Shown one piece after another: positions 16,871 through 26,322 of a stretch of DNA of 64,000 nucleotides. Positions within the stretch are counted from its first letter, which is position 1. The number at the start of each line of letters is the position of its first letter. The notes under the pieces are model-generated. The model was not told the DNA's origin. It saw only the letters and a list, made by a program, of their open reading frames with translations, and did not search any database. Position numbers and translations under genes: made by a program. The stretch comes from Pseudomonas paraglycinae (lineage in GTDB: Bacteria; Pseudomonadota; Gammaproteobacteria; Pseudomonadales; Pseudomonadaceae): positions 1 through 64,000 of the forward strand of contig NZ_BQHR01000017.1 in assembly GCF_021601625.1 (NCBI RefSeq), read 5' to 3'.

Positions 16871-18289
16871 TTAAGGCATGACCGGCGGCAAGTACGAAAG
16901 CGTCGTGCCCAGCGCCCACAGCAGCACCAATACCAACGGCGTGTGCACCAGTAATTGCACGAACGAGAAACCGATCAGATCCCGCGCCTTCAGCCCCAGC
17001 ACGCCCAGCAACGGCAGCATGTAGAACGGGTTGATCAGGTTCGGCAAGGCTTCGGCGGCGTTGTAGATCTGCACCGCCCAACCGAGGTGATAGTTCAGAT
17101 CGTTGGCCACCTGCATCACGTACGGCGCCTCGATGATCCACTTGCCGCCGCCGGACGGAATGAAGAAACCGAGAATCGCCGAGTACACGCCCATCAGCAG
17201 TGCATAGGTGTCGTGGGAAGCGATGCTGACGAAGAACGTCGAGATGTGATGGGCCAGGGTCTGGGCGTCACTGCCCTTGACCGTGGTCATCAGCGCGGCA
17301 ATCGAACCGTACAGCGGGAACTGGATCAGCACCCCGGTGGTGGTCGGCACGGCACGCGACACCGCATCGAGGAAACTGCGCGGGCGCCAGTGCAGCAACG
17401 CGCCGAGCATGATGAACAGGAAGTTGTAGGTGTTGAGCCCGGAAATCGCGGTGATCGCCGGTTTGGTCGAGAACTCGTGGAACAGCCATCCGGCCGCCAG
17501 CAGCACCAGCAGGATGATCAGCAACGGGCTGTGTTCCAGCCATTCGCCTGGGCGGGTACGCGGTTGCAGCGGTGGCAGGTTGAAGGCCGGGTCGATGCCG
17601 CAGGCCTTGGCGTCACGCGCCGAGTTCGGGCCGGGCGCGGTGGCGTAGGCGATGATGATCGAAATCACGATCAGCGCCAGCAGCATGACTCCCGACTGCC
17701 AGAGGAAAATCGTCTGGGTGAACGGAATCACCCCGGTGATCGACAGAATCGACGGCGGCAGACTGGCCGGGTTGGCCTGCAACTGCGCGGCGGACGACGA
17801 CAGGCCCAGCGCCCAAACGGCGCCGAGGCCAAGATAGGCGGCGGCACCGGCGGCGCGGTAGTCCATTTTCAGATCGGTGCGGCGGGCGAGAGCGCGCACC
17901 AGCAGACCGCCGAACACCAGCGACAGGCCCCAGTTCAACAAGGACGCGACCATCGAAATCAGCGCGACCCAGGCCACGGCCGAGCGACCGTTCTTCGGGA
18001 TCCGCGCCAGGCGATCGATCAGTTTTACGGCGGGCGGCGAACTGGCCACGACATAACCACCGATCACCACGAAGGCCATCTGCATGGTGAACGGGATCAG
18101 GCTCCAGAACCCGTCACCGAAGGCCATGGCCGCGTCGGTGGGTTTGGCGCCCATGGCCAGGGTCGCCAGCGCGACGATGATCACCGCCAGCGCGGCGAAT
18201 ACCCAGGAGTCGGGAAACCAGCGTTCGGCGAAACTTGAACAGCGCAAGGCAAAGCGCGCAGAGCGGCTATCTTCGATATCAACGGCCAC
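16871..18289 (-). CDS. atoE: AtoE-type short-chain fatty acid transporter
   Basis: 472 residues with about twelve hydrophobic segments. It belongs to the short-chain fatty acid transporter family of AtoE; the conserved IPSGGGKW segment and the ERWFPDSWVFA start of the first membrane segment are visible. It should import acetoacetate or short-chain acids. The start is the GTG at 18289, chosen because GAGG lies 7 bases upstream; the frame is open to 18505, but the extra 72 residues run into the neighbour's promoter region. It is divergent from the MHS symporter gene, and no ato catabolic genes are adjacent. Confidence 0.85.
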   Translation of the reverse strand: MAVDIEDSRSARFALRCSSFAERWFPDSWVFAALAVIIVALATLAMGAKPTDAAMAFGDGFWSLIPFTMQMAFVVIGGYVVASSPPAVKLIDRLARIPKNGRSAVAWVALISMVASLLNWGLSLVFGGLLVRALARRTDLKMDYRAAGAAAYLGLGAVWALGLSSSAAQLQANPASLPPSILSITGVIPFTQTIFLWQSGVMLLALIVISIIIAYATAPGPNSARDAKACGIDPAFNLPPLQPRTRPGEWLEHSPLLIILLVLLAAGWLFHEFSTKPAITAISGLNTYNFLFIMLGALLHWRPRSFLDAVSRAVPTTTGVLIQFPLYGSIAALMTTVKGSDAQTLAHHISTFFVSIASHDTYALLMGVYSAILGFFIPSGGGKWIIEAPYVMQVANDLNYHLGWAVQIYNAAEALPNLINPFYMLPLLGVLGLKARDLIGFSFVQLLVHTPLVLVLLWALGTTLSYLPPVMP

Positions 18290-18488
18290 GGGAGTACCTC
18301 GGATTTTTATGTTTATTGTGGTCTTCGGGGCTTGGCCGGCCCGTCTGGACAGGTGCCAACAGTAAATCAACCGGCGGATTTTTGTGACCGTGTTTTGCTG
18401 AATCAGACTATGGTCTAACGGGTTGTCCGGCGGCCCGTTTGCGTAGACCATGGGCGCCTTGGTTTTTTGCCTGCCAGAGTTCTTTGCC

Positions 18489-19802
18489 ATGACTGCCCAT
18501 TCCACTGCCCGACCGGCGCCGTTCAGCCGTTCCGACTACAAGACCCTCGGCCTCGCGGCCCTGGGCGGGGCGCTGGAGATCTACGATTTCATCATTTTCG
18601 TGTTCTTCGCCCTGACCCTCAGCCAGCTGTTCTTCCCGCCGGAAATGCCCGAGTGGCTGCGCCTGCTGCAAAGCTTCGGGATCTTCGTTACCGGCTATCT
18701 AGCGCGCCCGCTGGGCGGGATCCTGATGGCGCATTTCGCCGACCGGCTGGGGCGCAAGAAGGTTTTCAGCCTGAGCATCCTGATGATGGCGCTGCCGTGC
18801 CTGCTGATCGGGATCATGCCGACTTATGCACAGATCGGTTATTTCGCACCGTTGCTGCTGCTGGCGCTGCGCATCCTGCAAGGCGCGGCGGTGGGCGGTG
18901 AAGTGCCGAGCGCCTGGGTATTCGTGGCCGAGCATGCTCCGGCCGGGCATCGCGGTTATGCCCTGGGCTTTCTGCAGGCCGGGCTGACCTTCGGTTATCT
19001 GATCGGCGCATTGACCGCGACTTTTCTGGCGCAAGTGTTCACCCCGGCCGAAGTGCTGGATTACGCGTGGCGTTATCCGTTCCTGCTTGGTGGTGTGTTC
19101 GGCGTGATCGGTGTCTGGCTGCGCCGCTGGCTGAGCGAAACCCCGGTGTTCATGGCCATGGAAGCGCAGCGCGAGGCGCGGGTCGAACTGCCGTTGCGCA
19201 CCGTGCTGCGCGATCATCGGCTGGCCATGTTGCCGGCGATGCTCCTGACCTGCGTGCTGACCTCGGCAGTGGTGGTGTTCGTGGTCATCACCCCGACCAT
19301 GATGCAAAAAACCTTCGGCATGACCGCCGGCCACACCTTCGCGCTGAGCGCGCTGGGCATTGTTTTCCTGAACATCGGCTGCGTGATCGCCGGCCGGCTG
19401 GTCGATCGCATCGGCGCCTGGCGCACGGTCATGCTTTACAGTCTGCTGCTGCCGCTGGGCATCGGTCTGCTTTATAGCTGCCTGATCAGCGGCGGGGATT
19501 GGGTCGGTCTGGCCTACGCCATCGCCGGCTTGTGCTGTGGCGTGGTCGGTGCGGTGCCGTCGGTGATGGTCAGCCTGTTCCCGGCGCGGATCCGCGTTTC
19601 CGGGATCTCCTTCACCTACAACATTGCCTACGCCGCCTGGGCCAGTGTCACACCGTTGCTGCTGATCGGTCTGATGCCGTGGAGTCCGTGGATCTGCGTG
19701 ATGTTCTGCACGGTGATGGGCGCGGTGGGCGTCGTCAGCGCGGCGTATTTCGGCTCGCGCATGCCGCGCGCAGAACAGTGCCCGGTGGCCGGCACCGCCT
19801 GA
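18489..19802 (+). CDS. MFS transporter, metabolite:H+ symporter type
   Basis: 437 residues with twelve predicted membrane helices. The MFS loop motif FADRLGRKKVF follows helix 2, and the LEIYDFIIFVF start of helix 1 and the RILQGAAVGGEVP helix 4 motif are those of the MHS (ProP/KgtP/citrate) group. The substrate cannot be told from sequence. Start ATG at 18489; the upstream 13 codons are unlikely. Divergently arranged with atoE, so the two permeases may share regulation. Confidence 0.85.
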   Translation: MTAHSTARPAPFSRSDYKTLGLAALGGALEIYDFIIFVFFALTLSQLFFPPEMPEWLRLLQSFGIFVTGYLARPLGGILMAHFADRLGRKKVFSLSILMMALPCLLIGIMPTYAQIGYFAPLLLLALRILQGAAVGGEVPSAWVFVAEHAPAGHRGYALGFLQAGLTFGYLIGALTATFLAQVFTPAEVLDYAWRYPFLLGGVFGVIGVWLRRWLSETPVFMAMEAQREARVELPLRTVLRDHRLAMLPAMLLTCVLTSAVVVFVVITPTMMQKTFGMTAGHTFALSALGIVFLNIGCVIAGRLVDRIGAWRTVMLYSLLLPLGIGLLYSCLISGGDWVGLAYAIAGLCCGVVGAVPSVMVSLFPARIRVSGISFTYNIAYAAWASVTPLLLIGLMPWSPWICVMFCTVMGAVGVVSAAYFGSRMPRAEQCPVAGTA

Positions 19803-19919
19803 ATTGTCGAGGCGTAACTATTTTTGTAGGACACGCCTCAAGCGCTCTTCAGAAAAGATTTCCAAGGCCGATGGTTAGGCTGCATACCCGCTCTCCATCC
19901 AGTCCATCGGTGCTTTCCC

Positions 19920-21236
19920 ATGTTCAACAAACGCCTGAAGCAAGAGCTGGCGGCTCTTCGTGAAGAACTCTCCAGCCTTCTGCAAGTGAAGGAGAGCCTG
20001 GAAAGCGAGATGCTGGTGCTCACCCTTGAGCCCGACGGACGGATTCAGTCGGTCAACCAGAACTTCCTCAACGAAATGCTCTACAAGAGTCACGATCTGA
20101 TCGGCCGCGCCATCGAAGACATCGTGCCGGCCCATGTGAAGTCGGACGAGTTTCATCACCGCTTCAAGGCCGCCCTGACCCGTGGCGAGCATTTCGCCGG
20201 CGCTGTGCGCCTTTCACGCGGTAACGGCGAAGAGGCGTGGTTGCGCTCCATCGTCCAACCGGTTCGCTCATCGGATGGCCGGATCAAGCACTTCTCGATT
20301 TTCTCCAGCGACCTGACCCGCACTATCGAGGCCTCCCGCGAACACGAAAACCTGATCGGCGCGCTGGTGCGTTCGACCGCCGTGATCGAGTTCGACCTCA
20401 GCGGAAACGTGCTGAGCGCCAACGAACGGTTCCTCCAAGGCATGGGTTACAGCCTGGCGCAGATCAAGGGCAAACATCACCGCCAGTTCTGCGAGCCGGA
20501 GGAGTACAACAGCGCCGAATACCAGAACTTCTGGCGTCGCCTGAACAACGGCGAATTCGTTGCCGGCCGTTTCAAGCGGGTCGACAGCCATGGCCGGACG
20601 GTCTGGCTGGAGGCGTCCTACAACCCGGTGCTCGACGCCAACGAAAAGCTCTACAAAGTGGTGAAGTTCGCCACGGTGATCACCGATCAGGTCAATCAGG
20701 AACAGGCCGTCGCCGACGCCGCCAACATCGCCTACAGCACGTCCCTGCAGACCGACAGCACCGCCCAGCGCGGCACTCGTGTGGTGACTGAAGCGGTCAA
20801 CGTGATGCGCGATCTGTCGAAGCACATGCAGACCGCCGGCGAAGGCATCGAGGCGTTGAACGAGCAATCCCAGGTAATCGGCACCATCGTCAAGACCATC
20901 AGCGGCATTGCCGAACAGACCAACCTGTTGGCGCTTAACGCGGCCATCGAAGCTGCTCGCGCCGGTGAGCAAGGCCGAGGCTTTGCGGTGGTGGCCGACG
21001 AAGTGCGGCAACTGGCTTCGCGCACCAGCCAGGCGACCGAAGAAATCGTCGGTGTGGTGCGCCAGAACCAGGACATGGCGCGCAACGCCGTGGCCCTGAT
21101 GACCGACGGCAAGCAACAGGCCGAACAAGGGCTGGCGCTGGCGGCGGAGGCCGGTACGGTGATCGTCGAGATTCAGGACGGCGCGCAGAAAGTGGTGGAT
21201 GCAGTCGGCCAGTTCGCCAACCAGTTATCCAACTGA
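19920..21236 (+). CDS. Cytoplasmic PAS-PAS chemoreceptor, BdlA-like
   Basis: 438 residues without a membrane segment. A short N-terminal coiled coil (about 1-25) is followed by PAS 1 (about 28-135), PAS 2 (about 150-255) and an MCP signalling domain with the hairpin tip [20 protein letters not shown] and the following [14 protein letters not shown]. This is the layout of P. aeruginosa BdlA, the biofilm dispersion regulator, and of Aer-2-like soluble receptors. No C-terminal pentapeptide for CheR/CheB docking is present. Calling it BdlA itself would need phylogeny, since pseudomonads carry several PAS-PAS-MCP proteins. Confidence 0.85.
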   Translation: MFNKRLKQELAALREELSSLLQVKESLESEMLVLTLEPDGRIQSVNQNFLNEMLYKSHDLIGRAIEDIVPAHVKSDEFHHRFKAALTRGEHFAGAVRLSRGNGEEAWLRSIVQPVRSSDGRIKHFSIFSSDLTRTIEASREHENLIGALVRSTAVIEFDLSGNVLSANERFLQGMGYSLAQIKGKHHRQFCEPEEYNSAEYQNFWRRLNNGEFVAGRFKRVDSHGRTVWLEASYNPVLDANEKLYKVVKFATVITDQVNQEQAVADAANIAYSTSLQTDSTAQRGTRVVTEAVNVMRDLSKHMQTAGEGIEALNEQSQVIGTIVKTISGIAEQTNLLALNAAIEAARAGEQGRGFAVVADEVRQLASRTSQATEEIVGVVRQNQDMARNAVALMTDGKQQAEQGLALAAEAGTVIVEIQDGAQKVVDAVGQFANQLSN

Positions 21237-21323
21237 TGCCTGCCAGGCGATGGGATGGTACACGGCCATCCCTTCGTTGTTTTTATCCCGCTACAATCGG
21301 CTCTTTTTCCCGGAGCAGATCCC

Positions 21324-21923
21324 ATGAGCGAGTCCTTCCGTCGCCCGGTTTCCCTGAACAAAGCCTACCGTCTGCTCAATCACGGGCCGACCGTGCTGGT
21401 CAGCGCCGCTCATGACGGGCAGCGCAACATCATGGCGGCTGCGTGGGCCATGCCGCTGGATTTCGAACCGCCGAAAGTCGCGGTAGTGCTCGACAAATCC
21501 ACCTGGACCCGACAATTGCTCGAGGCTTCGGGCACCTTTGTTCTCAACGTTCCTTGTGTGAATCAGGCCGACATCGTGCAGACCGTCGGCTCGACATCGG
21601 GCCTGGAAATCAATCGCGATCAAGGTCAGGACAAGTTTCAGGCGTACGGCTTGCAGAGCTTTGCTGGCGAGCAGGTCGAGGCACCAATGCTGGACGGTTG
21701 CGTGGCCTGGCTCGAATGCCGGTTGCTGCCGGAGCCGCACAATCACGAGCAATACGATCTGTTCCTCGCCGAGGTGATCGCGGCGCAGGCTGATTCGCGG
21801 GTGTTCAGCGATGGACGCTGGCATTTTGAAGGGCACGATGAGCTGCGCACGCTGCATCACGTGGCCGGTGGCAACTTTCTGAAGATCGGTGATCCGGTGG
21901 TCGGTAAAAATCTTGATGCCTGA
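21324..21923 (+). CDS. Flavin reductase-like FMN-binding protein
   Basis: 199 residues of the FMN-binding split-barrel flavoprotein family (flavin reductase-like). The N-terminal part (GPTVLVSAAHDGQRNIMAAA) and the conserved FVLNVP strand are typical. It likely reduces or binds FMN with NAD(P)H; the physiological partner is unknown. Start ATG at 21324 with GGAG 8 bases upstream. It stands alone behind the BdlA-like gene. Confidence 0.85.
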   Translation: MSESFRRPVSLNKAYRLLNHGPTVLVSAAHDGQRNIMAAAWAMPLDFEPPKVAVVLDKSTWTRQLLEASGTFVLNVPCVNQADIVQTVGSTSGLEINRDQGQDKFQAYGLQSFAGEQVEAPMLDGCVAWLECRLLPEPHNHEQYDLFLAEVIAAQADSRVFSDGRWHFEGHDELRTLHHVAGGNFLKIGDPVVGKNLDA

Positions 21924-21933
21924 CGGTTATTAA

Positions 21934-21962
21934 TGTTTTGCAGCAATTAATTATTGTTTTGC
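21934..21962. promoter_or_regulatory. Direct repeat TGTTTTGC, 21 bases apart, in AT-rich promoter region
   Basis: TGTTTTGC occurs at 21934-21941 and 21955-21962, two helical turns apart, in an unusually AT-rich stretch ahead of the DUF2975/HTH pair. The spacing is what an HTH dimer could bind. A regulatory role, perhaps autoregulation, is inference. Confidence 0.4.
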
Positions 21963-22015
21963 GATAATTTTATTCGTTAGGGTGGCGCTCACATTCATTC
22001 TTCTGAGGCTTTCCC

Positions 22016-22576
22016 ATGACCACCCACGGGCTCGTGCAATTCAGTCGGCGCATGGCGACGGTGACGTTGATCCTGATCGTCGTGATGCTGCTGCTCAATG
22101 CTGTCATTTGGGTTTACCCACCGTTGGCGGAAAAGGAAGGCTGGGGGCTGGGGTTTGCGCTGACCGAGCGCCAGCTGTCACACATGGCCGACACCGCCAC
22201 GCTGTTTCCATGGTGGCAGAAGCTGGGCGGGATCGTGCTGTCGAGCATTCCCCTGCTGGCGCTGGCGTCGGGCCTGAACCATTTGCGCCGGCTGTTTCAG
22301 AGTTATGCGCGGGGTGAGTATTTCGCCCGGGAAACAGCGGAGCATCTGGGCAAGGTCGGGCGAGCCGTGGCGATCTGGGTGCTGCTGGATTTCCTCTGTG
22401 AGCCGATGCTCAGCCTGTGGGTCACCCAGAACGCGCCGGTCGGTGAGCGGTTGTTTACCCTGAGCATCACGGCGGCCTCATTCGTCGCGTTGTTTCTGGC
22501 CGCGTGCATTTCGATCATCGCGCGGATTCTGGCGCAGGCCAGCGAAGTGGATCGGGAAAACCGTACGTTTATTTGA
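22016..22576 (+). CDS. DUF2975 family membrane protein
   Basis: 186 residues with four hydrophobic helices (about 15-35, 75-95, 118-138, 150-172) and the SYARGEYFARETAEHLGKVG loop that characterises DUF2975. Function unknown. It is followed after 7 bases by a small Cro/C1-type HTH gene. The pairing of a DUF2975 membrane protein with an HTH_26 protein recurs in many bacteria (Bacillus YoaS/YozG is an example), suggesting the membrane protein controls the regulator or is controlled by it. Confidence 0.85.
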   Translation: MTTHGLVQFSRRMATVTLILIVVMLLLNAVIWVYPPLAEKEGWGLGFALTERQLSHMADTATLFPWWQKLGGIVLSSIPLLALASGLNHLRRLFQSYARGEYFARETAEHLGKVGRAVAIWVLLDFLCEPMLSLWVTQNAPVGERLFTLSITAASFVALFLAACISIIARILAQASEVDRENRTFI

Positions 22577-22583
22577 GGTCCTC

Positions 22584-22805
22584 ATGCCTATCGTGATTCA
22601 ACTGGATGTGATGCTCGCGCTGCGCAAGGTCAAATCCAAAGACCTTGCAGCCGCCATCGGCATCACCGAGGCCAACCTGTCGCTGTTCAAACAGGGCAAG
22701 GTCAAAGGGCTGCGACTGGCGACCCTGGATGCCATCTGCGAGTACCTCAACTGTCAGCCCGGGGATCTGCTGGTTCGGGTGGCGGGGGAGGAGGGTGACG
22801 CCTGA
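22584..22805 (+). CDS. Small Cro/C1-type HTH regulator (HTH_26)
   Basis: 73 residues, a bare helix-turn-helix of the Xre/Cro class: helices around KSKDLAAAIGITEANLSLFK and RLATLDAICEYLNCQPGDLL. It is the whole protein, with no effector domain. Translated from an ATG with GAGG just upstream, in an operon with the DUF2975 gene. Likely regulates its own operon. Confidence 0.88.
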   Translation: MPIVIQLDVMLALRKVKSKDLAAAIGITEANLSLFKQGKVKGLRLATLDAICEYLNCQPGDLLVRVAGEEGDA

Positions 22806-22845
22806 GGGTTTCAGTTGGCGCTGGAAATGAATTCATGGACATACA

Positions 22846-22875
22846 AAAAAGGCTTACCTCTCGGTAAGCCTTTTT
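22846..22875. terminator. Bidirectional terminator
   Basis: AAAAAGGCTTACC TCTC GGTAAGCCTTTTT, a perfect 13-base stem with a 4-base loop, between the converging HTH and ggt genes. Nearly the same hairpin recurs at 25990, 27758 and 29775. Confidence 0.92.
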
Positions 22876-22892
22876 CAGTTGGCAGTGCTGAT

Positions 22893-24725
22893 TCAATCCC
22901 CCAACGCTACCCCTTCACGCCGAGGATCTGCCCCGCCTGCCAGCGTTGCCTTCCCTTGAGCATCCTTGACCCGCACGATGGCCTGGGTGCCGCTGGTCAT
23001 GTCGATTTCGTTGACGGTGTGGCCCTTGTCCTTGAGTGCCTGGATCAGCGTCGGGCTGAACTGGCCCTGTTCCAGTTCAGTGGGGCCGTTGCGGCTGCCG
23101 AAGTTGGGCAGGCTGATGGCGCTTTGCGGGTCGAGGTTCCAGTCGAGCAGGCCGACGGTGGTTTTGGCCACGTACTCGATGATCTGCGAGCCGCCGGGAG
23201 AGCCGACGGTGGCGACGAACTCGCCGCTTTTGCGGTCGAAGATCAGGGTCGGCGCCATCGACGAGCGCGGGCGTTTGCCGGGCTCCACGCGGTTGGCGAC
23301 TTTCTGTCCGTTCTCTTCGGGGATGAACGAGAAGTCGGTCATCTGGTTGTTGAGCAGGAAACCCTGAACCATCAGGTGCGAGCCGAACGCTGCTTCGATG
23401 GTGGTGGTCATCGACACGGCGCCACCGAAGTCATCGACCGCCACCACTTGCGAGGTGGAAATGCGCAGCGGCGAGCGATCCGGCGCGTAGGCGACCTGTA
23501 CGCCCGGCGGTGTGCCGGGTTTGGCGGTGCCCATGCTGCGTTCGCCGATCAGGCTGGCGCGGCTGGCCAGGTAACCCGGGTCGACCAAACCTTTGACCGG
23601 CACCGGCACGAAGTCGGTATCGGCTACGTATTGCGCGCGGTCGGCGTAGGCCAGGCGCTCGGCTTCGGCGATCAGGTGCACGGCTTGCGGCGCAGGTTCG
23701 ATGCCGGCGGGTTTATCGGTTTTCACTGGCTTGAGCGGCGTCAGAGCCAGACGCGGATCGCGGGTTTCCAGCGCCTGCAAGGTGCCGAGAGTCTGCGCCA
23801 CCGCAATCCCGCCCGATGATGGCGGCGGCATCCCGCAAACCTGCCAGCGCTTGTAGTCGGTGCACAGTGGCGCGCGCTCCTTGGCCTGATAGTGCTGAAG
23901 GTCGTTCAGCGACAGGCTGCCGGGGTTGGCGTGGCCCTGAACCTTGGCCACGATTTCTTCGGCGATCGGGCCTTTGTACAGCGCGTCCGCACCTTCGTTG
24001 GCGATGCGTTTGAGCACGGCGGCCAGCGCCGGGTTTTGCAGTCGCGTGCCGACGGCTTTGACGCTGCCATCGCTGTTCAGAAAGTACCTGGCCATGTCCG
24101 GCGAACGGCGAATCACCGGGTCGGATTCCAGCAGTGAATGCAGGCGCGGAGAGATCGCAAAACCCTGCTCGGCCAGTTTGATCGCCGGCTCGAACAATGT
24201 TGCCCACGGCAAGCGGCCGTGCTTTTTGTGCGCCAGCTCCAATGCACGCATCACCCCCGGTGTGCCGACAGAGCGTCCACCGATCTGCGCCTGCGGGAAC
24301 GGCATCGGTTTACCGTCGGCCTGCAGAAACAGTTTCTCGGTCGCACCCGCCGGTGCCGTTTCACGACCGTCGTAGGTGCGCACCTGTTTGCCATCCCACA
24401 GCACGATCATCGCGCCGCCGCCGATCCCGGAGGATTGCGGTTCGACCAGGGTCAACACGGCTTGCATCGCGATGGCGGCATCGATGGCGGAACCACCCTG
24501 ACGCAACATTTCGCGACCGGCCTCGGCGGCCAGCGGATTGGCAGCGGCGGCCATGTGTTTTTCGGCGTGGCTGGCTTGTAGGCCGGTGCGGTAACCGGAG
24601 GCGGCTTCCGGTGCCAGCGGCAAGGTCGAGGAAGGCGGGGCGTTGCAGGCCGTGAGGGCGATGGCGCTGACGATCAGCGTCAGGGCGGGCAGGCGAAACC
24701 GGTTCAGGGGCAGGGCTGGAAACAC
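22893..24725 (-). CDS. ggt: Gamma-glutamyltransferase, lipoprotein-type signal
   Basis: 610 residues. The N-terminus is a signal sequence ending in a lipobox-like ALTAC, so the protein may be lipid-anchored in the periplasm. The autoprocessing site, which frees the nucleophile Thr at about residue 424, is in STSQVVAVDD; the small-subunit PGKRPRSSMAP motif and GSPGG loop follow. It hydrolyses glutathione and transfers gamma-glutamyl groups. Start is the GTG at 24725 with GGAGAG 7 bases upstream; the frame is open to 24962, but that extension lacks a signal peptide start. Confidence 0.9.
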   Translation of the reverse strand: MFPALPLNRFRLPALTLIVSAIALTACNAPPSSTLPLAPEAASGYRTGLQASHAEKHMAAAANPLAAEAGREMLRQGGSAIDAAIAMQAVLTLVEPQSSGIGGGAMIVLWDGKQVRTYDGRETAPAGATEKLFLQADGKPMPFPQAQIGGRSVGTPGVMRALELAHKKHGRLPWATLFEPAIKLAEQGFAISPRLHSLLESDPVIRRSPDMARYFLNSDGSVKAVGTRLQNPALAAVLKRIANEGADALYKGPIAEEIVAKVQGHANPGSLSLNDLQHYQAKERAPLCTDYKRWQVCGMPPPSSGGIAVAQTLGTLQALETRDPRLALTPLKPVKTDKPAGIEPAPQAVHLIAEAERLAYADRAQYVADTDFVPVPVKGLVDPGYLASRASLIGERSMGTAKPGTPPGVQVAYAPDRSPLRISTSQVVAVDDFGGAVSMTTTIEAAFGSHLMVQGFLLNNQMTDFSFIPEENGQKVANRVEPGKRPRSSMAPTLIFDRKSGEFVATVGSPGGSQIIEYVAKTTVGLLDWNLDPQSAISLPNFGSRNGPTELEQGQFSPTLIQALKDKGHTVNEIDMTSGTQAIVRVKDAQGKATLAGGADPRREGVALGD

Positions 24726-24880
24726 GCGGGGCTCTCCGTCCGTGGGATAAAGGTCTGACGGACTGTATCGGCCGACCGTGTACGACGCAAACCGCAGGCA
24801 CCTTTGTCCTTCATGCCTTGGCGGAATTTCTGTAGGGTCATGGGCAAACGTGAAGCCAGAACAATCAACAAGAGGCCGCC

Positions 24881-25987
24881 ATGCACAACGAGTTTCCGAC
24901 CCAGCCCAGCTATCGCGAACAGCGCGAGCGCTTTTTAGCCGCCGCGAAGGTGGCGGGTGCAACGCTCTCTTCGTACGCGCATCCGCTCAATGGGCCGTTT
25001 GGCGAGTCTTTGAGTACCGATGTTGCGGTGCTGGGGGATCCAGCGGCCAAACGGCGCCTGGTGGCGCTCAGCGGCACCCACGGGGTTGAGGGATATTACG
25101 GCTCGGAGTGCCAGATCGACTGGCTGAAGCATTTCACGCCGGACTCACTGCCGAAGGACGTCGCGGTGGTGATGGTTCACCTGATCAACCCGTGGGGCAC
25201 GGCGTGGCTGCGGCGGGTCAATGAAGACAACATCGACCTCAACCGCAATCACCTGGATTTCAACCGACTGCTTCCGGACAACCGCGTTTACGCGGCGCTC
25301 CATGAAATTTACGCCTGCACCGATTTGAATGGCGCCGAGCGGCAAAAGGCTGATGCCTTGCTGGATGCGCAAATTGCCGAGCACGGCTGGCCGGCTGTCA
25401 TGTCGATTGTCGAGGGCGGTCAGCACAGTCATCCCGACGGATTGTTCTTTGGCGGACTCGCGCCGAGCTGGTCGAATCGCACGCTGCATTCCATCATCGA
25501 GAATCATCTGGCCGGTGCTGAAACCGTGATGTGTTTCGACCTGCACACCGGCGCCGGGGAGTACGGGCATCCGATGCTGCTGACGATTACCCAAGCGCCG
25601 TATCCAGCACTGGCCCAAGCGCAATCGATTTACGGCCCGTGGCTCTACACGCTGCACACCGGCGCCGAAACCCTGAGCGAAACCGGTGTCGCGGCAACCG
25701 CTACCGGTTACACCTCGCAGGCGTTGCTCAACGCGTTGCCGAATGTGCAACTGATGCCGTTCGTGATCGAGTGCGGGACTTATCCGGGGCCGGACGTGCA
25801 TCGTTATCTGCGCGACGATCACTGGCTGCATCTGCATGGCGATCCGCTGGATGCGACGGGGCGGGCGATCAAGTTGAATCTGCTGGAGCAGTTTTATCCG
25901 GCGGATCCGGACTGGCGGGCGATGGTCGGTTTACGGACGCGGCAGATTTGGGCGAAAGGGCTCTTGGCCTTGGGGGAAGAGGTATAA
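24881..25987 (+). CDS. DUF2817 family, M14-like metallopeptidase
   Basis: 368 residues of DUF2817, related to M14 zinc carboxypeptidases. Probable zinc ligands are in SGTHGVEG (His and Glu, near residues 68-71) and in DLHTGAGEYG (His near 218). No signal peptide, so cytoplasmic. The substrate is unknown; the family is linked to amidohydrolase or deacylase chemistry only by fold. Divergent from ggt. Start ATG at 24881. Confidence 0.8.
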   Translation: MHNEFPTQPSYREQRERFLAAAKVAGATLSSYAHPLNGPFGESLSTDVAVLGDPAAKRRLVALSGTHGVEGYYGSECQIDWLKHFTPDSLPKDVAVVMVHLINPWGTAWLRRVNEDNIDLNRNHLDFNRLLPDNRVYAALHEIYACTDLNGAERQKADALLDAQIAEHGWPAVMSIVEGGQHSHPDGLFFGGLAPSWSNRTLHSIIENHLAGAETVMCFDLHTGAGEYGHPMLLTITQAPYPALAQAQSIYGPWLYTLHTGAETLSETGVAATATGYTSQALLNALPNVQLMPFVIECGTYPGPDVHRYLRDDHWLHLHGDPLDATGRAIKLNLLEQFYPADPDWRAMVGLRTRQIWAKGLLALGEEV

Positions 25988-25989
25988 AC

Positions 25990-26017
25990 AAACGGCTTGC
26001 CTTTCGGTAAGCCGTTT
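25990..26017. terminator. Bidirectional terminator
   Basis: AACGGCTT ... AAGCCGTT stem with flanking A and T runs between the DUF2817 gene and the converging immunity gene. Same sequence family as the terminators at 22846, 27758 and 29775. Confidence 0.85.
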
Positions 26018-26064
26018 TGACTGCCTGGTGATGCGCATCGGTTTTGACTATGGATGCCGGAGGG

Positions 26065-26316
26065 TTACTGCTTGAATCCTGGCAGCCCGTTGGCGGCGCG
26101 CCATTCTCTTACGGTCTTCGTAATGCCCATGGCAGAGTTGTCCTCTCCTGGTTCGGGATAAAAAATCAAGTCGGTGCCGTCCGGGTGACCGGTAAGCTTT
26201 CTGAATTGTGCCAGCAGCTCGCCAAGCTCCGTGTCCGATCCACTTTTATTGGTGGCACGTATTTTTTCGATGAAACGGATAAATTCGGTTTCAGTGTATT
26301 CAGATATTTTTTCCAT
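26065..26316 (-). CDS. Colicin-E/S-pyocin DNase immunity protein 1
   Basis: 83 residues matching the Im2/Im7/Im9 family. Helix I SEYTETEF is at the N-terminus and the toxin-contact motif DLIFYPEPGED (DLIYYPxxGxD in the family) lies at about 49-59, ending GLPGFKQ. It binds and blocks the nuclease domain of the bacteriocin encoded just upstream (gap 6 bases). Base composition is visibly more AT-rich than the flanking core genes. Confidence 0.93.
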   Translation of the reverse strand: MEKISEYTETEFIRFIEKIRATNKSGSDTELGELLAQFRKLTGHPDGTDLIFYPEPGEDNSAMGITKTVREWRAANGLPGFKQ

Positions 26317-26322
26317 GTGCGT

